Both the position numbers and the translations under genes were made by a program. Source: Volvariella volvacea V23 (lineage: Eukaryota > Basidiomycota > Agaricomycetes > Agaricales > Pluteaceae). From it: 64,000 nucleotides of DNA. This document shows positions 22,554-34,772 of this stretch, one piece after another. The notes below the pieces were generated by a model that made no database searches, had not been told where the DNA came from, and was given only the letters and a program-made list of their open reading frames with translations. The DNA lies in NCBI GenBank assembly GCA_000349905.1, contig KB722738.1, forward strand, positions 1,935,132 to 1,999,131, read 5' to 3'. Numbering within the stretch: the first letter of the stretch is position 1; each line of letters opens with the position of its first letter.

Positions 22554-24410
22554 ATGTCCATTTTGTCCCACCACCGCCCCATATCGCGTTCATCACCGAC
22601 TGATTTCGCTGCGCGAAGGCCGCATCTGCCCGATGAACGCCCCCGCGGAAGCGTGGCCAATCTCATTGGCCGCTTCGAGCAACACACCAAGCGCCAGCCT
22701 CAGTCCTCTCCTCGAAGCTCCAGCGTTCTTTCTCACCACACAGGGGACTCCCTGAAAGAAGAGCCGAAAGAGAAGCGCGAATGGCCACCAAAACCTGTTA
22801 CATCCAATAACGACAAGCCTCCACCCAACTCTGTCGTCACTCCTTCCTGGTTGAGGCGCTCAGCACCACCAGAGCCTGAACCAGAACCAGAACCAGAATC
22901 AGAATCAGAACCAGCACCAGCAGTGTCAGAACCAGCACCAGCAGATCCCGAGCCAGAGCCAGCACCAGAATCAGATCCCGAGCCCGAGCCACAGCAACAA
23001 CCCACTCCTACCATCGCTGCGGCTCCTTTGCCCACAACCCCACCAACCGCGACTGAGGCGGCCGAACTAGACCAAACCGTTGTTGAACAACCAGTGCAGT
23101 CCACAGAACCCGAAGTTGCCATCACAGCCCCGACCCCAACTACGGCCGAACCTCCCGCGGAAATCGTCCCAGATCCCATCCCACCAATCCCAGAGGTGCC
23201 GAAGGACGCTCCCAAGGAGGCTCCTGTATCGGAACTTCCACCTATTGTTCCACCGACCTCGCCACCCACCGAGCCCATCACACCACCTTTATCGCCAAAG
23301 ACACCTCCGCTAGCCAAGTCTCCACCCAGCACCAAATCAACTGCATCGCACGTAACTGGGAAGTCTTCGATAAAGTCGCAGCCAAGAGCCTCAGTTGGAG
23401 CACATTCACAGCCTATACGACCACAACATACAGGTACATCGACTACATCTACTACTGCATCGGCTATCCGAAAGCCAACTCCACGGACAGCCCCAACTTC
23501 ACCTGCGCGTCCCAAGACCCCTGCCGCGCGTCCCAATCTATCCGCGCATTCCACCGCCACACCCGGCGCAGGTACAGGAACAGGAACAAGCCACGCCGGC
23601 GTATCGCGTCCCAAAACACCCAGCCTTCGACCCAAAACGCCTTCCCATCTCTACGCGCCAACTGCTGCATCACTCGCCCGATCTCGTAGCGACAGCAATC
23701 AGCAAAGCCAACCCCCTGTACCGACTCCAGCTCGGAAGTCTACCGCGACTAGTTCTTTGGCTGAGAGGTTGAGCAAACCCACCGCTTCGTCGCTTTCGAA
23801 GTCTAGAAACCATGTGCCCCCTGTGCCCCCCGTGCCCCCTGTCCCAAGTGGCGTGACTACAAAGTCAACTATCTCAAGCCGAGGAGGCGCTGCTCCGAGG
23901 GGAACTGTCCGACCTTCCTCCTCGAATCCTTCACTTAGGGGTAAGAGGGAAGCACCTAAAGGCGCAACTGTAAAGGGGAAAGCGACGATTGCCACTGGTG
24001 CCGCCACTGTCGGTGCTGGTGCAGCAATCGCCGCAACGCAGTCGGCAGATGGTGCGACCGAACACGGAGAGCTAGCTCAACATTCAGATGAACACGAGCA
24101 CGAGCATGAAGCATCGCATCATACTGCCGAGGCCACGGAGCATTCCGAGCACTCGCCTATTGACCATGAGCAAGATTCGTTCTCGAGTACGTTAGTTTCT
24201 GGTACCGATGGTAAACTGGACGGACCGGCTATCAGTGTTACTTCGGAGGATGGAGGGGCCGCTGGTCCTGAGGGAGTGGGACAGACTCAAGGAGGGAAGG
24301 CTGCTGCAGGGGATGACATCGAGCAGATGGTGAATCTACTGGAGAAGAGAGATAGACCGGTTAGCTATATCATCCCAGACGAGATCCACGAAATCCCCGA
24401 CGAAGAATGA
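22554..24410 (+). CDS. Disordered Pro/Glu/Ser/Thr-rich protein
   Basis: Single long open frame of about 618 residues from MSILSHHRPISRSSPTDFAA to IPDEIHEIPDEE-stop. No known domain is recognised. The N-terminal 70 residues are basic and may hold a short conserved motif (RGSVANLIGRFEQHTKRQ). Then a PEPEPEP/SESEPAPA run (about residues 105-145), a long Pro/Thr/Ser region with repeated RPKTPSLRPKTP-type words, a PPVPPVPPVPSG tract, a small Ala/Gly hydrophobic stretch and an acidic His/Glu tail. The last 30 residues (DIEQMVNLLEKRDRPVSYII) look structured. An in-frame ATG exists at 22344, but it overlaps the upstream gene, so 22554 is preferred. It may be a scaffold or cytoskeletal/endocytic adaptor; that is a guess. 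Confidence 0.7.
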   Translation: MSILSHHRPISRSSPTDFAARRPHLPDERPRGSVANLIGRFEQHTKRQPQSSPRSSSVLSHHTGDSLKEEPKEKREWPPKPVTSNNDKPPPNSVVTPSWLRRSAPPEPEPEPEPESESEPAPAVSEPAPADPEPEPAPESDPEPEPQQQPTPTIAAAPLPTTPPTATEAAELDQTVVEQPVQSTEPEVAITAPTPTTAEPPAEIVPDPIPPIPEVPKDAPKEAPVSELPPIVPPTSPPTEPITPPLSPKTPPLAKSPPSTKSTASHVTGKSSIKSQPRASVGAHSQPIRPQHTGTSTTSTTASAIRKPTPRTAPTSPARPKTPAARPNLSAHSTATPGAGTGTGTSHAGVSRPKTPSLRPKTPSHLYAPTAASLARSRSDSNQQSQPPVPTPARKSTATSSLAERLSKPTASSLSKSRNHVPPVPPVPPVPSGVTTKSTISSRGGAAPRGTVRPSSSNPSLRGKREAPKGATVKGKATIATGAATVGAGAAIAATQSADGATEHGELAQHSDEHEHEHEASHHTAEATEHSEHSPIDHEQDSFSSTLVSGTDGKLDGPAISVTSEDGGAAGPEGVGQTQGGKAAAGDDIEQMVNLLEKRDRPVSYIIPDEIHEIPDEE

Positions 24411-27404
24411 GCTAGGTCGAGATGGATGGGAGGAGAGTGATCGGATGAAATGATGTACATATCCTTGCTTCGTTCAGTTTCTGTATAGATACAAGGAGTG
24501 AGTATCCTTTCATCCATTCCCCATCTTAAGCGCTTACTGACCACGCATCCAGCATATAGCCACTACTCTAAGCGCCAACTGCGCAATCCACATCACACTC
24601 TTTTAGTTCCTTGCTTGATCGTCGCCTCAGGCTCGCTCTCTCTTCTCTATCATTTTCATCTCCAACGCGCCCACCGGACAGGGGTTACTCCGATCCCGCC
24701 TTCATTCCATTCCACGGCTCGCCTGCCATCCAACAGAAAATTCTCTCTCTCTCCCTCTCCCTCTTGCTACATTTCTCTTGGGGACTGTCCAAGACTTTGA
24801 CTTTACATACCTTTACTTCATTCTCCGGAGTTCTTCAGTTCTTTACAACATGACACATCCCACTTGGACCCTTTCATGCCCTCATCGACCGCGGTTCCCT
24901 ATACGATATAGTATTCTTTTTTCACCTCCCTAGCTTACTGATTGTTGTCGGTCGCCGAGCTGCTAGCATTAGCCTAGTTAGTTATACTCTTACAATACCT
25001 ATACCCTATGACGCTCACACTTGTCGCTATAAATATCTGCTACTTGGAATGTCCACTCACCTTGCACAGGCGCGCACGCAGACCCACATTTTGAGTGATG
25101 GTGTTCGTCCGCAGTCGTAGCATGACGTGCAGGCTGAGCGGACATTGGTTGTTTCCGAGTTGATAATCACTTGAGTTACGTACCTTACCGCTCCTTTCGT
25201 CCCTTCGCCCTTCGCCCTTCGCCCTCCCCACTCCCGGCCTGTCCTGCCCTCCACCCTCCCGAGCCTTGGCCCCACCTCCATGCCAACGTCAATGTCATGA
25301 GTCGATGCGGTAGTAGCGGTACCGACTAGATAACTTGAAGGCACTTACACCACCACCCCGACTGTGACTTACCAACCACCACATAATCACAAAGACGCCA
25401 TCCCGAGCTATCTTTGAAACACAACACCTACTCGGCAAATTTCCTCCATCCACTTCGTCCCGAACTCCATGACATACCATATGCTATGTCATATCACGCC
25501 CGGGCCCAGGTTCCTTTGAAAGCAAAGGGAAAAAGGACCAACACAGGTACTGGTAGGAGCAAATCGCGCTGAACAATGTTATGTTACTGTGCATGTACAC
25601 ACAGCAGACCACTAGCCCCCCAACCCGCATGGTTGCGGCAAATCCGTCGATCACGTCTCACGAGATCCCACCTCACGCCGAGTATCACCATGGTTTTTCC
25701 GACCGCACTGTGTTATCGACATTCATATACAAGGTCAAGATGACGACCCTAGCGATTCTATTGCCCAAAGCTGACCTGAGGTGAGTTGCGTGCGGCATTT
25801 TTTGGTGGGTGTTTGTGAAACAGGACCAGGATTCCTAGTTGGTGTGTATACATGCATAGAAGCAGTCCGATGTGTACGGGGGGAGCGATATCGCCGTACT
25901 GAGGACCTGAGGTTCGCCAACTAAGTGTTGGATGGTCCTGCCAGTGTCACTGTACTATATTGTCGGCGGCATCTCTCTCTCCCGCGTGACCCTATCATTT
26001 TTATTCAAGTTTTGGGTCGGGAGAAGAGCTTTACGTGGACCTACAGCCTGATATCCACTAATCAGTGCGTTGTAACGGTGGGGACCTTAAACGTCAGATC
26101 TGTGCCCCTCGCGGCCCTTACTGCAGTTGTATAGAGTAATCAACACCACCTCTGCATAACCCTGACACAGAACTGCGCTGATTGTACGAGTTGACAACTG
26201 AGATTGCACCGCTGATTTGCAACCCGGACGAAATTCTCGAGATAACGACATTTTCTTGCCCTTTCAATCTGGGTAGTCATTGTAATGGCACCCGCCGAAT
26301 GCAGACATCAACTCCACATGTGTCTCTCTCCCTCCTTCATGCCCGCTATAGTAGTTTCTGGAGCAGGCCAGAACCCTGCTACCGGTCGCAGGGTAAAACT
26401 AATGGAAAGGAGAAACCTCGTGAATATCTCTCTCTCAAGCTCCAAGGCTCAGCACACGAGGTTCTCCAATATGAGCAAAGAACGTTTCCTGCAGACCACT
26501 GTGCCTGCAGTCTCGTTTGAACTGCCTTTTAACCTTCCAAGCTTCTCATGGTGACCAAGGTGTAGACTCATTACTCGGTAATTGAACATTCGGACATACA
26601 CGGTCTTGCATGACCATTTTGAGAGCTGCGGAAATGCAAACCTGTTTAATATTCAACTGGAAACTGCGATCAAACTTGGGAATTTGGGTTCGTGACCTCT
26701 TCAGTACCCGAAGTTCCCTTCTTCCCCCACGATGCGGATGGATGGATTCAGGTGAGGTTGCCGGTATCAGAGTTTACTTTCAATATTGCACAGCCTGGAT
26801 TCACGCCACAGGCCGCCACCAACCTCAACCTTCCAGCATTTCGATATTCCAAAGCCTGGCGCAAAAAAAAAAAGATGATGTCATGGACATCTCCTCTGAT
26901 GGCCTTGCAAATCTGCAGCAATACGTACCCCAGGACGCACTCCGTCTGAGCATTTTACGAGAGACCCCCCTCCTCCTCGCCAGTTCTTCGGGATTCGGTA
27001 GCTGTAATTCCCAGAATGAACTGACCCCACATTTCCGCTCTTGCCCATTTCAATGCCGAGGTACCAGATGGTAAGAGGGCCTTCAAACAAGGGGCTTAAC
27101 CTGACACGACCGACCTCGAGAGAAATGAAAAAGAAACTCTTAGCACGTGGGAAGGCAATTGCACGCAAAGGAATTCTTTGCAATACAGTATCGGGCACAG
27201 CCCTGACTTGTTCAATCATAGATGTGGCAACGAAACTAAAATCGCCCTTTGCGGGTTTGTCATTCAATAAGCTGCCAGCATGGTGCTCCGAGTTTTGTAC
27301 AAAAACCCCACCCAAGTCTTGGGTGTGCGGGTGTGATACGTTTATATTTGTCGCTCCTACATATACTCCTGACCACCTTGTCCATTCCACCTCTCAACCC
27401 CAAC
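24411..27404. other. Long intergenic region
   Basis: About 3 kb without a gene I can support on either strand. It holds pyrimidine-rich stretches (about 24735-24760), a short CCCTTCG tandem repeat at 25201 and the promoter of the Zn2Cys6 regulator at its right end. Several ORFs of 80-170 codons occur but have no domain, exon logic or paralogue support. Confidence 0.5.
25201..25228. repeat. CCCTTCG short tandem repeat
   Basis: Three to four consecutive CCCTTCG units in a pyrimidine-rich stretch. Confidence 0.7.
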
Positions 27405-29639
27405 ATGTCCGCTGATTATTATCGTATGGCAGCATCTCCGACTCGGAGAGTACCACTGGCAAGGGGCCAGGCTTGTCAAAACTGTCGGTGAGTACAACGC
27501 ACAATTTCAAATTGATCGATACCTTTCCCCGCGGCTTGCTGATCCCACTCACCCCCTCTCCACTCCCACTTTTTGTCTTTCTTTATGTCATAACGCAGGA
27601 GGCGCAAGATTGTAAGTTCCCAGCTCTCCTCTCTCTCCCACTGCGGTGGAGGCTATTCAACAGCTTGCTGACTTTCCGCGGGGATAGAAATGCGATGGCT
27701 CAAAGCCCACGTGCACGGCATGCCTCAGCAACAAAAGACTTGTGCAGCCTTGCTCGTACAAAGAACCTGGACTACCACGCACTCGGGCGCTGGAATCGCA
27801 AATCGCAGAACTACAGGAGCGTATACACGAATTGGAGAGCCGTACGCCGGGCGTCACCCTCTACAAACCATACGAGGATCCAATCCTATCGGCCTCTCCG
27901 CCCCTAGGGGATAGTAATGCGGACCCGTGGTCGGGTAAGTGGATATTTTGAGCATCTACGAGAAAATGACTCAAGTAGCCTAGGTTCTGCCACCCCAGAA
28001 TCCTCCATTGATCACTGGTCATGCCAATACACGCACGTATGTGGATTTGTCCGTTGTCCTCTCGCTTTAGTCATTGAACACCTGTCTGTGCATCCAGGAA
28101 CTTCCCAAATCCACGTCCGACGATTTGTAAGTCCTGAAATTGTATTGGTGATCTACCCAACTGACGGGGGCCGTAACTGCGCAGATTGAATGGTTTCCTT
28201 CAACATTCAAAAGAACTTGGTTTTTTCCTTGATCTGTCGAGATTCCAACTCTCCGTTTCCTTGCCTCCAGGGCATCCCGACCGGCCCCCGCTGGCGCTAC
28301 TTTCAGTTATCCATCTGTGGGGGCTATGTTTATCGCAAGAAACGCCGTCGCCAACCGAGAAAATGGAATACCTGTCTCGTTCTCTACATGCGCTCGCCGA
28401 ACTACCCGCTTCCTCTCATCACTCTAGCCTCCTGCACCGTATCCAGGCGGAAGTGTTGCTGACCGTGTGGTACTTTAACGAAGGCAAATGCCTGGAAGGG
28501 AAATGTCACGCTGGGATAGCCATCGCCTTAGCTATAGACGCCGGAATGCACCAGATGAGGAGAGATGGTGCTGCTCACTTACTTGGAAATGCCAACTCCG
28601 CAAACAGCCTATCACTTCCTAAGGATGGCGTGGAAGAAGGGGAGTACATCGACTGCTTCTGGACGCTGTACACGCTGGAGAATATCTGGTCCTCAATCCT
28701 GCAATCGCCTTCGGGATTCGGCTTCCTTCATCCAGGACTTCATGTAGATACACCCTGGCCTCTCGAGGATGGTGAATACAAAGAGGTGAAGTTTTTTTCC
28801 GACTGAGGGATGAGGCACTGTACTTATCAGGTTCCAGGTGTCGGCACAGTATACAGGGTCACAAACAGTTCGGAGGTTTTTAGACGGCCCGAATGTATTG
28901 CCAATTAATCCCATTCCATATGGAGAACAGTCCTCGAAGGCGCTGCTCGCGAAGGCTTCAATTCTCTTCTATAACGCCACCCAGTTGGAGAGACAATTCA
29001 ATGCAGGTCGGTACTACCCATTTTCTGGGATTTTCCGAACACATTGACAGGTTAATTAAATAGGATTGCAAGCGCAAGAAGAAGTAACCAGGTACTCTCT
29101 GGTATGGCAGACCCTGGTCGGCAGCATTGAACGCTTTATGGCCCAAATTTCACCAACGGAACATCCCTCTTGTTCGGCACTCAGCCCAAGCACTATACTC
29201 ACACATGCTCTGACCCATGCGGCCTACATGAAGGTACACGGAATTCTCCTCGAGGATATTACATCAAGGGATAGAAATCTGGACGCCGCCTGTTCTGTAT
29301 ACAATACAATAGCCATGGTTGACTTGAAGCAGCCTGCGTATATCAATCCAGTGTTCGGGGTGCGTCAGCCACCATTTTACAGCATGTCCGGTGATCGTGT
29401 GACTGACAAGAGGGAATGTATAGTTTTTATGGTCATTTGCTGGCGACGCGATCTTGCGTGAGATAACGCGGCTGCAGAGATACTTGGAGCATGATTCTTC
29501 CTGCATGCCCACCGTGCAAAATCTCTCCAATATTTACTATAACGGGTTGGCGATCATGACGCGCCTGCAGGCGCGTTCCAGCTTGCGTGAGCAGCATCCC
29601 ATTCGTGACTCGCATCGACTCATCTGTGTTTTTTATTAG
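27405..29639 (+). CDS. Zn(II)2Cys6 transcription factor
   Basis: The start at 27405 reads MSADYYRMAASPTRR. The GAL4-type cluster is spread over three exons: ACQNCRRRKIKCDG and SKPTCTACLSNKRLVQPC, with Cys at about residues 24, 27, 34, 41, 44 and 54. A linker and short coiled coil follow (LESQIAELQERIHELESR). After two small exons the fungal transcription factor (MHR) domain appears: LSVIHLWGLCLSQE, LHRIQAEVLLTVWYFNEGK, IAIALAIDAGMHQM, EYIDCFWTLYTLENIWSSIL and PWPLEDGEYKE. Later exons carry LLAKASILFYNATQLERQF and ILTHALTHAAYMKVHGIL, and the last exon ends with TAG at 29639. Nuclear DNA-binding regulator; as the only regulator in the left half it could control the adjacent metabolic genes (inference). 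Confidence 0.88.
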
Positions 29640-31046
29640 GTACATGCTGGGCTCCTCTCCCCCATTCTCTTAGTCCATAATCAAACCTTCTCCCCGCCCC
29701 TTCCCCGCCGAACGGCTTTACCAATACCCCCAGCCTAGGCTGGACCTTCCTGGGTTTCATGGACTTGTATCTTTAGCCTTGCTCCGAACGCCGCTAGGAC
29801 GTGTACCAATAGAAGCACCACGGACGGACATTATTTAGATTTTGGTATTTATTCTTGCTGTGCATTTTTCGCTCCCACGTTTGTTCTCTGAATAGTCACA
29901 AATAATTAATCTCTTGGCACGTCCATCGGGTGTCTAGGCTGCTAAGAGCACCCAGCGGAGAGCACCACCAACTGACACGTCCAGCTATCATCAGAAGATT
30001 TTCTCCACCTTGCGCGGACTAACATCGGAAAATTCCGTTTACCTACTCTCTATGATCGGCTGAAATCTTGCCTTGTTATCTTTACTACCGCCTCTCGTAA
30101 AGAATCTCGACAATCGCAGCGGTCCGCTGAGCAGATGGAGGGAGGGTCAGTGCCATCATCGTGGTGCAGATATTGACCCTGCGGTGAGTATGTCATCAGC
30201 GACGCAATCCCTCGCTGAGTTTCTTGAGTGCGGATGACCGGAACGGTTGTCCTGATGCCCGTAGGGTAGGGAAGCGATCGACATAGGCTGTCCCTCAGTG
30301 TGCTGTTCCTGGTACTGCTGTGAGCTGTGAGCGATTCACATGCAGATAAAATACCAGTGAAATATCTAGCCTCTATTGGTCATGGGCGCCAGAGTCAGGA
30401 TGGTAAATGCGTACATTAAACCTGGAAACGTTGGACTGCAGGTGCCACGGTCGTCCGCCCCTCCAGGCTTCAAGTCCTGTCAACGCGTCCTCATGAAACG
30501 AGGACAAGAGCACTGGCCAGCATGCACTGACCACAGCCATCGCGGCGTGGGATGACGTCCATGGACGGACCCGATTTCAAGATACAGCAATCTGATGGCA
30601 TGGCTCAATGCCAGGCAGAGCGGGGGTAATATAATGAAATCTCACGGGTGTCCAGCTACAAACGATGGCAAGAGGCAATAAAGCAGTGGATAAAGTGGCA
30701 AGGCCAATCGTCATAGATGCCCCCTTCGTCATCTCGAGCTCCCCATTGTCACCCTCGTTCTTACACCCTTTCCAGCTATCCAATTTCATCCACGACTGCC
30801 CTTCGCGTGGCCTCCATGTCCTTGGGTGGATAGGACAGGCGACAACGCCATGCTGCATCCTGCCCAGCACTTCAAGGATCATAAATGCGGCAAGAAAGAG
30901 GGCTTACAAGGAGCGCCAGACGAAACGGGGGACACAGACAGCCAGGAATTTACATGTCGATTACGAGTGTAGGTACGTGTACATAAAACGAGGATAGAGT
31001 ATACACCTTTGCTAGTCGTACAGCAAGTGAATTACCAACGCAATCG
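29640..31046. other. Intergenic, convergent 3' ends
   Basis: About 1.4 kb between converging genes. No supported coding sequence or repeat. Confidence 0.5.
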
Positions 31047-33233
31047 TTACCACATATCTTCACCCACCGGGAGGACATCTACTGATGCATCGGGAAAAAA
31101 GGTGTAGCGCACTAATAAAACACATCATCTTTAGCCGCAGAATTACAAGAATTCAGGGACTCACTCAGCATATGACGAGAGGCGTCATAGAAATGGGCGT
31201 AATAGCCTTCACTGTGACAAGCATGTTGCGGCCAGGAAGGCCCATCACCAACAAAGTTGCCATTGCTATCATAGTCGAACTCGTCATCATCCTCATCCTC
31301 GTCCTCATCCTCCGAATCCGAATCCATTCCTATGTCTTGAGCGTCCTCTGCGTCCGGCTTGGGTGGTTTAGGTGGTTTGGGAATTATGGCCCGACGGTAG
31401 TCCATTCGTTCCCCAAAGCGAGTAATATGATCACAGGCAGTGGTTGCCCAAAGAGTATTCTCCTCATCATCCCACAGAAGCGATCCGACCTGATTATTAC
31501 CTGTGCCCAGGTCGTAAAGGATGGATCTTGCTCGAACGTCCCAGACCTTGATATGCTCGTGTCTTTCGGTTCCAGTGAACAATACTAGAGGCGATCAATC
31601 AACCGAGATGTCGGGTACATAAATGGACTTACATGGGATCCCGTCTGGGTGGGCAAGTGCGATGCTGCTGCATACATCTTCGTGGTCTCCGACGTCAAAC
31701 GTCAAGACGGGGTAGGTCTGCCTGATGTCGAAGAGTCTTGCATGTCCATCGTTGCATGCTGTCCCAAACGTGTTTCCGTCCCTCGTGCTGGTTGAAATCT
31801 GTTCGACTCCGAATCCGTGGCCAAGAAAACGGGAACCGAACACTCCAGTGTTCAGATCCAGGATGCGGCAAGAGTACCTATGTTGTTTGGCAGAATCCCG
31901 CTGCGACGAAGCGCTGCAGATCATGGAGCTGGCTGATGACGGTGAAGTCGTCCATTGGTTAATCTGGAAATCGAGTTCGGAGAGCTCAAGAGCGTTGGTG
32001 ACATCTGAACCCGTGGAGTATTCAATTTCCTCGGGGTCATCCCTCCAGCTGTCGAAGTAATCCGGGTTCATGCGCCTTCCAATTGTCTTCGTCCCTTTCC
32101 GTCCGTGAGTCGGCTGCTGGTCTATTGTCCACACTCCAATCCGTTTCGTCCCAGCACGCAGGAGCCGGTCATCGTTGAGGATAACCATCGGTCCCCTATA
32201 CCCAGAAGAACTGAGTGTATGGGTCGGGTGTGCGTCTTCAAAATTTTTGTTCTTGCTTCCCCAGGTATAGGACTTGATTCTGTCGTCATCTCCAACAAAG
32301 ATGAGTCGTCGTGGTCCATCGACTGCGGAGTGATATGCAACATCTGCTAAACCAACATCCACAGTGTATTGCTTCCACCCATCAATATCTGGGAGGTAGT
32401 AATGTAGGATCGGGCTCCTGTCTTTGTGTCCCCCCCTAGCTGGTATCGCAAAACACTTAGGAGTTCCAGGTCGAGACGAAGAAATGCCCGTAGGCACGCA
32501 AACGGGGTCGGCCACGATCTCACAGCGAGCTTGTGAAACAATGGCAGCAACAGACGTATCCTGTGTCGCAGTCACCGCAGTAGGAGCGAGGCGGAAACGT
32601 GAAAGACGTGAACTGTTCGGGTGTGGGTAAGGTACTTCCCACCAATTTGGCTCTGGCTGGACAGGCAAACTCGGATTCTGCCCTACATCGAGACTGAGCG
32701 TCGTACAGAATTCAAAATTTAGGGGGGCTACCTTGACTTTGTAGAAATATTTTGATCATGCCCTCAAAAACTTCCACCATTTTACGAGCTATTGCGTACG
32801 CCGTCAATTACCATTAGCATTCTCATGCGGCGCTGTGATGCACAAATTACTCACAAAACACTCCTTGAGGAAGAGCATCATCTACCAATGGACGATCTCC
32901 ATCTTGAGATGGGTGCCGGCCGCTGCGGCTGATATGCCCAGAATGGGCAAAGGATGGGAGCGATTTATACAATGGCTCGGCATTGAAGTCGCCGTCAAGG
33001 CACAGCTCAATGCCCTCTGAGAGTAGCGACTCCACGCGTGTCGTGACAGCATCCAGGTCTGGGCCAGCACCTAGAGCTTTCTCGGCTTCAACACCCGTGG
33101 CACATATCCTGGTTAGGATCCCGTGAAGGCGCTTTTCTTTATAGTCTGACGCGTACCGGTGGACGCGGATAGCGTCGTACGTCCCTTGGAGCTGGGTAGA
33201 AAGGGCTTCGAGACGGTTAATATAACTTTGCAT
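31047..33233 (-). CDS. WD40-like protein of unknown function, intact copy
   Basis: Four or more exons, about 640 residues. Exon 1 (start 33233) is a helical N-terminus, MQSYINRLEALSTQLQGTYD, then LHGILTRICATGVEAEKALG, ending PLVDDALPQGVF. After an intron comes LDVGQNPSL and WWEVPYP, then the propeller-like part: PGTPKCFAIPARGG, ILHYYLPDIDGWKQYTVDVG, DDDRIKSYTWG, LSSSGYRGPMVILND, LLRAGTKRIGVWTI, RILDLNTGVFGSRFLGHG and FGTACNDGHARLFDIRQTYP. The next exon has HIKVWDVRARSILYDLG and an acidic stretch (SEDEDEDEDDDEFDYDS). A final short exon (RYTFFPDASVDVLPVGED) ends at 31047 if the intron acceptor is at about 31105. WD-type 'VWD' and 'LFDIRQ' ends support a beta-propeller scaffold; no partner is known. 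Two dead paralogues lie in this window. Confidence 0.75.
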
Positions 33234-33819
33234 GGCACTCCGTCGTTGTGGAGTGGTGGTTGGGATGAAAGGCGTGTGGAGCGGGGCAGAATGTGCCTAG
33301 ACCTAAATGGAAATTCAATTGGTCACTGGCACGGGGCTGCAATGGAGAACAAGTTCACCGCTTGCCTACAGCTGTGTCATTGGAGGTGCTGTTCATAATG
33401 CGAGGGTAACCTAGCTGAAGCGATAATTCAGCGCCAACACGTAGTATATTTGCACGCTGCAGGCTCGCGGGATGTCATGCTCTGAATATACTTTTCCTGG
33501 ATACAACGAACAAAAGACCGAGAGGAATAACTCCGAGTCGGAGACACATCACATAAAGATTGACACTCTCGTAGTTGAGTGCTGGCGACGGAGAGTGGGT
33601 AGCGCCCCTATCAGGGATCCCCAAAAACACGACCAAACCGAGAAGGGGCAGTGACTTTACGTTTAAGTCTCTCCGCTGGCTTCAGACTCATCACTGTCTT
33701 GACAGATTTTGGTAGTCGGGTGAATGCCCCGCCATTGGCACGTGTTGCTGCACATAATAATGGAGGAGTCGGAGTCACTGCCTTTTCGTCGGCTTATGTC
33801 TTTACCAAGTCTGCAAGCC

Positions 33820-34772
33820 ATGGAGGACTACGTCAAGCGCCTGGAATCCATCGACCGGAAATTGGATCAAGCCTACAGGATGGCCAAGAATGCAGAAATG
33901 GGGACAATGAAATGTGCCTCTACGAGCTCTCAACCAAGGCTCGTGGCGTTGGCGTCGAAGCTAAACATACCCCCGGTGCTGGCCTAGATCTTGACGCATA
34001 CCTGGCATGCAGATCGCCTTATAAAAACATCCAAATGTGTATATGCAGCTCAGGTAGCCTGAGCTCCATTTATGTGTCTCTTCCATCTTTCACACATTCT
34101 GAAAATATCTGTAGACGTGGTAGAAAACCATCAGAGGACGATCGCCCTTTGGTTGGTGACACACTGCCGAAAGGGGTACTCTGTGAGTATAATATATCAC
34201 CCGCTTCTATGACTTGTCCAGTGTATCGATACTTTTTGCACTGAATAGCTCAGAAAATCGTAAATGTACCTTCCTTCCCAAGGATACCCCCCGAGTACCA
34301 AAACTGGCGCACAACTCAGATCCAGCTCCAGACCACAAAAACTCCAAACACACCTGCGGTGCCGTGATAGATGCCTATTCCTCACCCGAAAAGTTCACGC
34401 CTCTCACATTGTCAAAAAAACCTCCAGTACTATCTCCCCGCGGACGGTGGATGGAAAGACACAAGCTATAGGTTGGCCTTAAGCGGTATTCCGCGTCATT
34501 CTGCAATAGACGAATTGAGACAGTTTCTCTTCGTCACTGATAAGGCTAAATACTCCCTATTCATGGCCCACAGGGGACAGACGTCACCAGGGACCTTCTC
34601 GACTCTGAAAGTATCGAGCACGTCAGATTCAGGAATTAGCGCTACTCTCAAACACTCAGATCCAGGTTTTGCAATCACAACTGGTCAACCCACCCAACTC
34701 TTCAACTTCCATAATAATATTCTCGCAACCGCCTGTGACGATGGGTACGCTAGGCTATTCGACATTTTTTGA
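33820..34772 (+). pseudogene. WD40-like gene, internally deleted copy in opposite orientation
   Basis: Head-to-head with the intact gene. The N-terminus MEDYVKRLESIDRKLDQAYR is in the first frame, which then stops. Another frame gives YELSTKARGVGVEAKHTPGA, YVSLPSFTHSENICRRGRKP and PLVGDTLPKGVL, all matching the intact exon 1. The propeller part is much shortened: YYLPADGGWKDTSYRLALSG, then jumps to LKHSDPGFAITTGQPTQLF and LATACDDGYARLFDI followed by TGA. At least one frameshift and several large deletions. Confidence 0.75.

Noticed and set aside
22733..23635. 300-codon minus-strand ORF rich in Gly/Ser/Val
   Set aside because: Antisense shadow of the PE/Pro-rich gene: its repeats are just the complement of the plus-strand Pro/Glu/Ala codons.
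26881..27390. 169-codon minus-strand ORF upstream of the Zn2Cys6 gene
   Set aside because: No domain, no paralogue, and it lies in the promoter region of a real plus-strand gene; length is compatible with chance.
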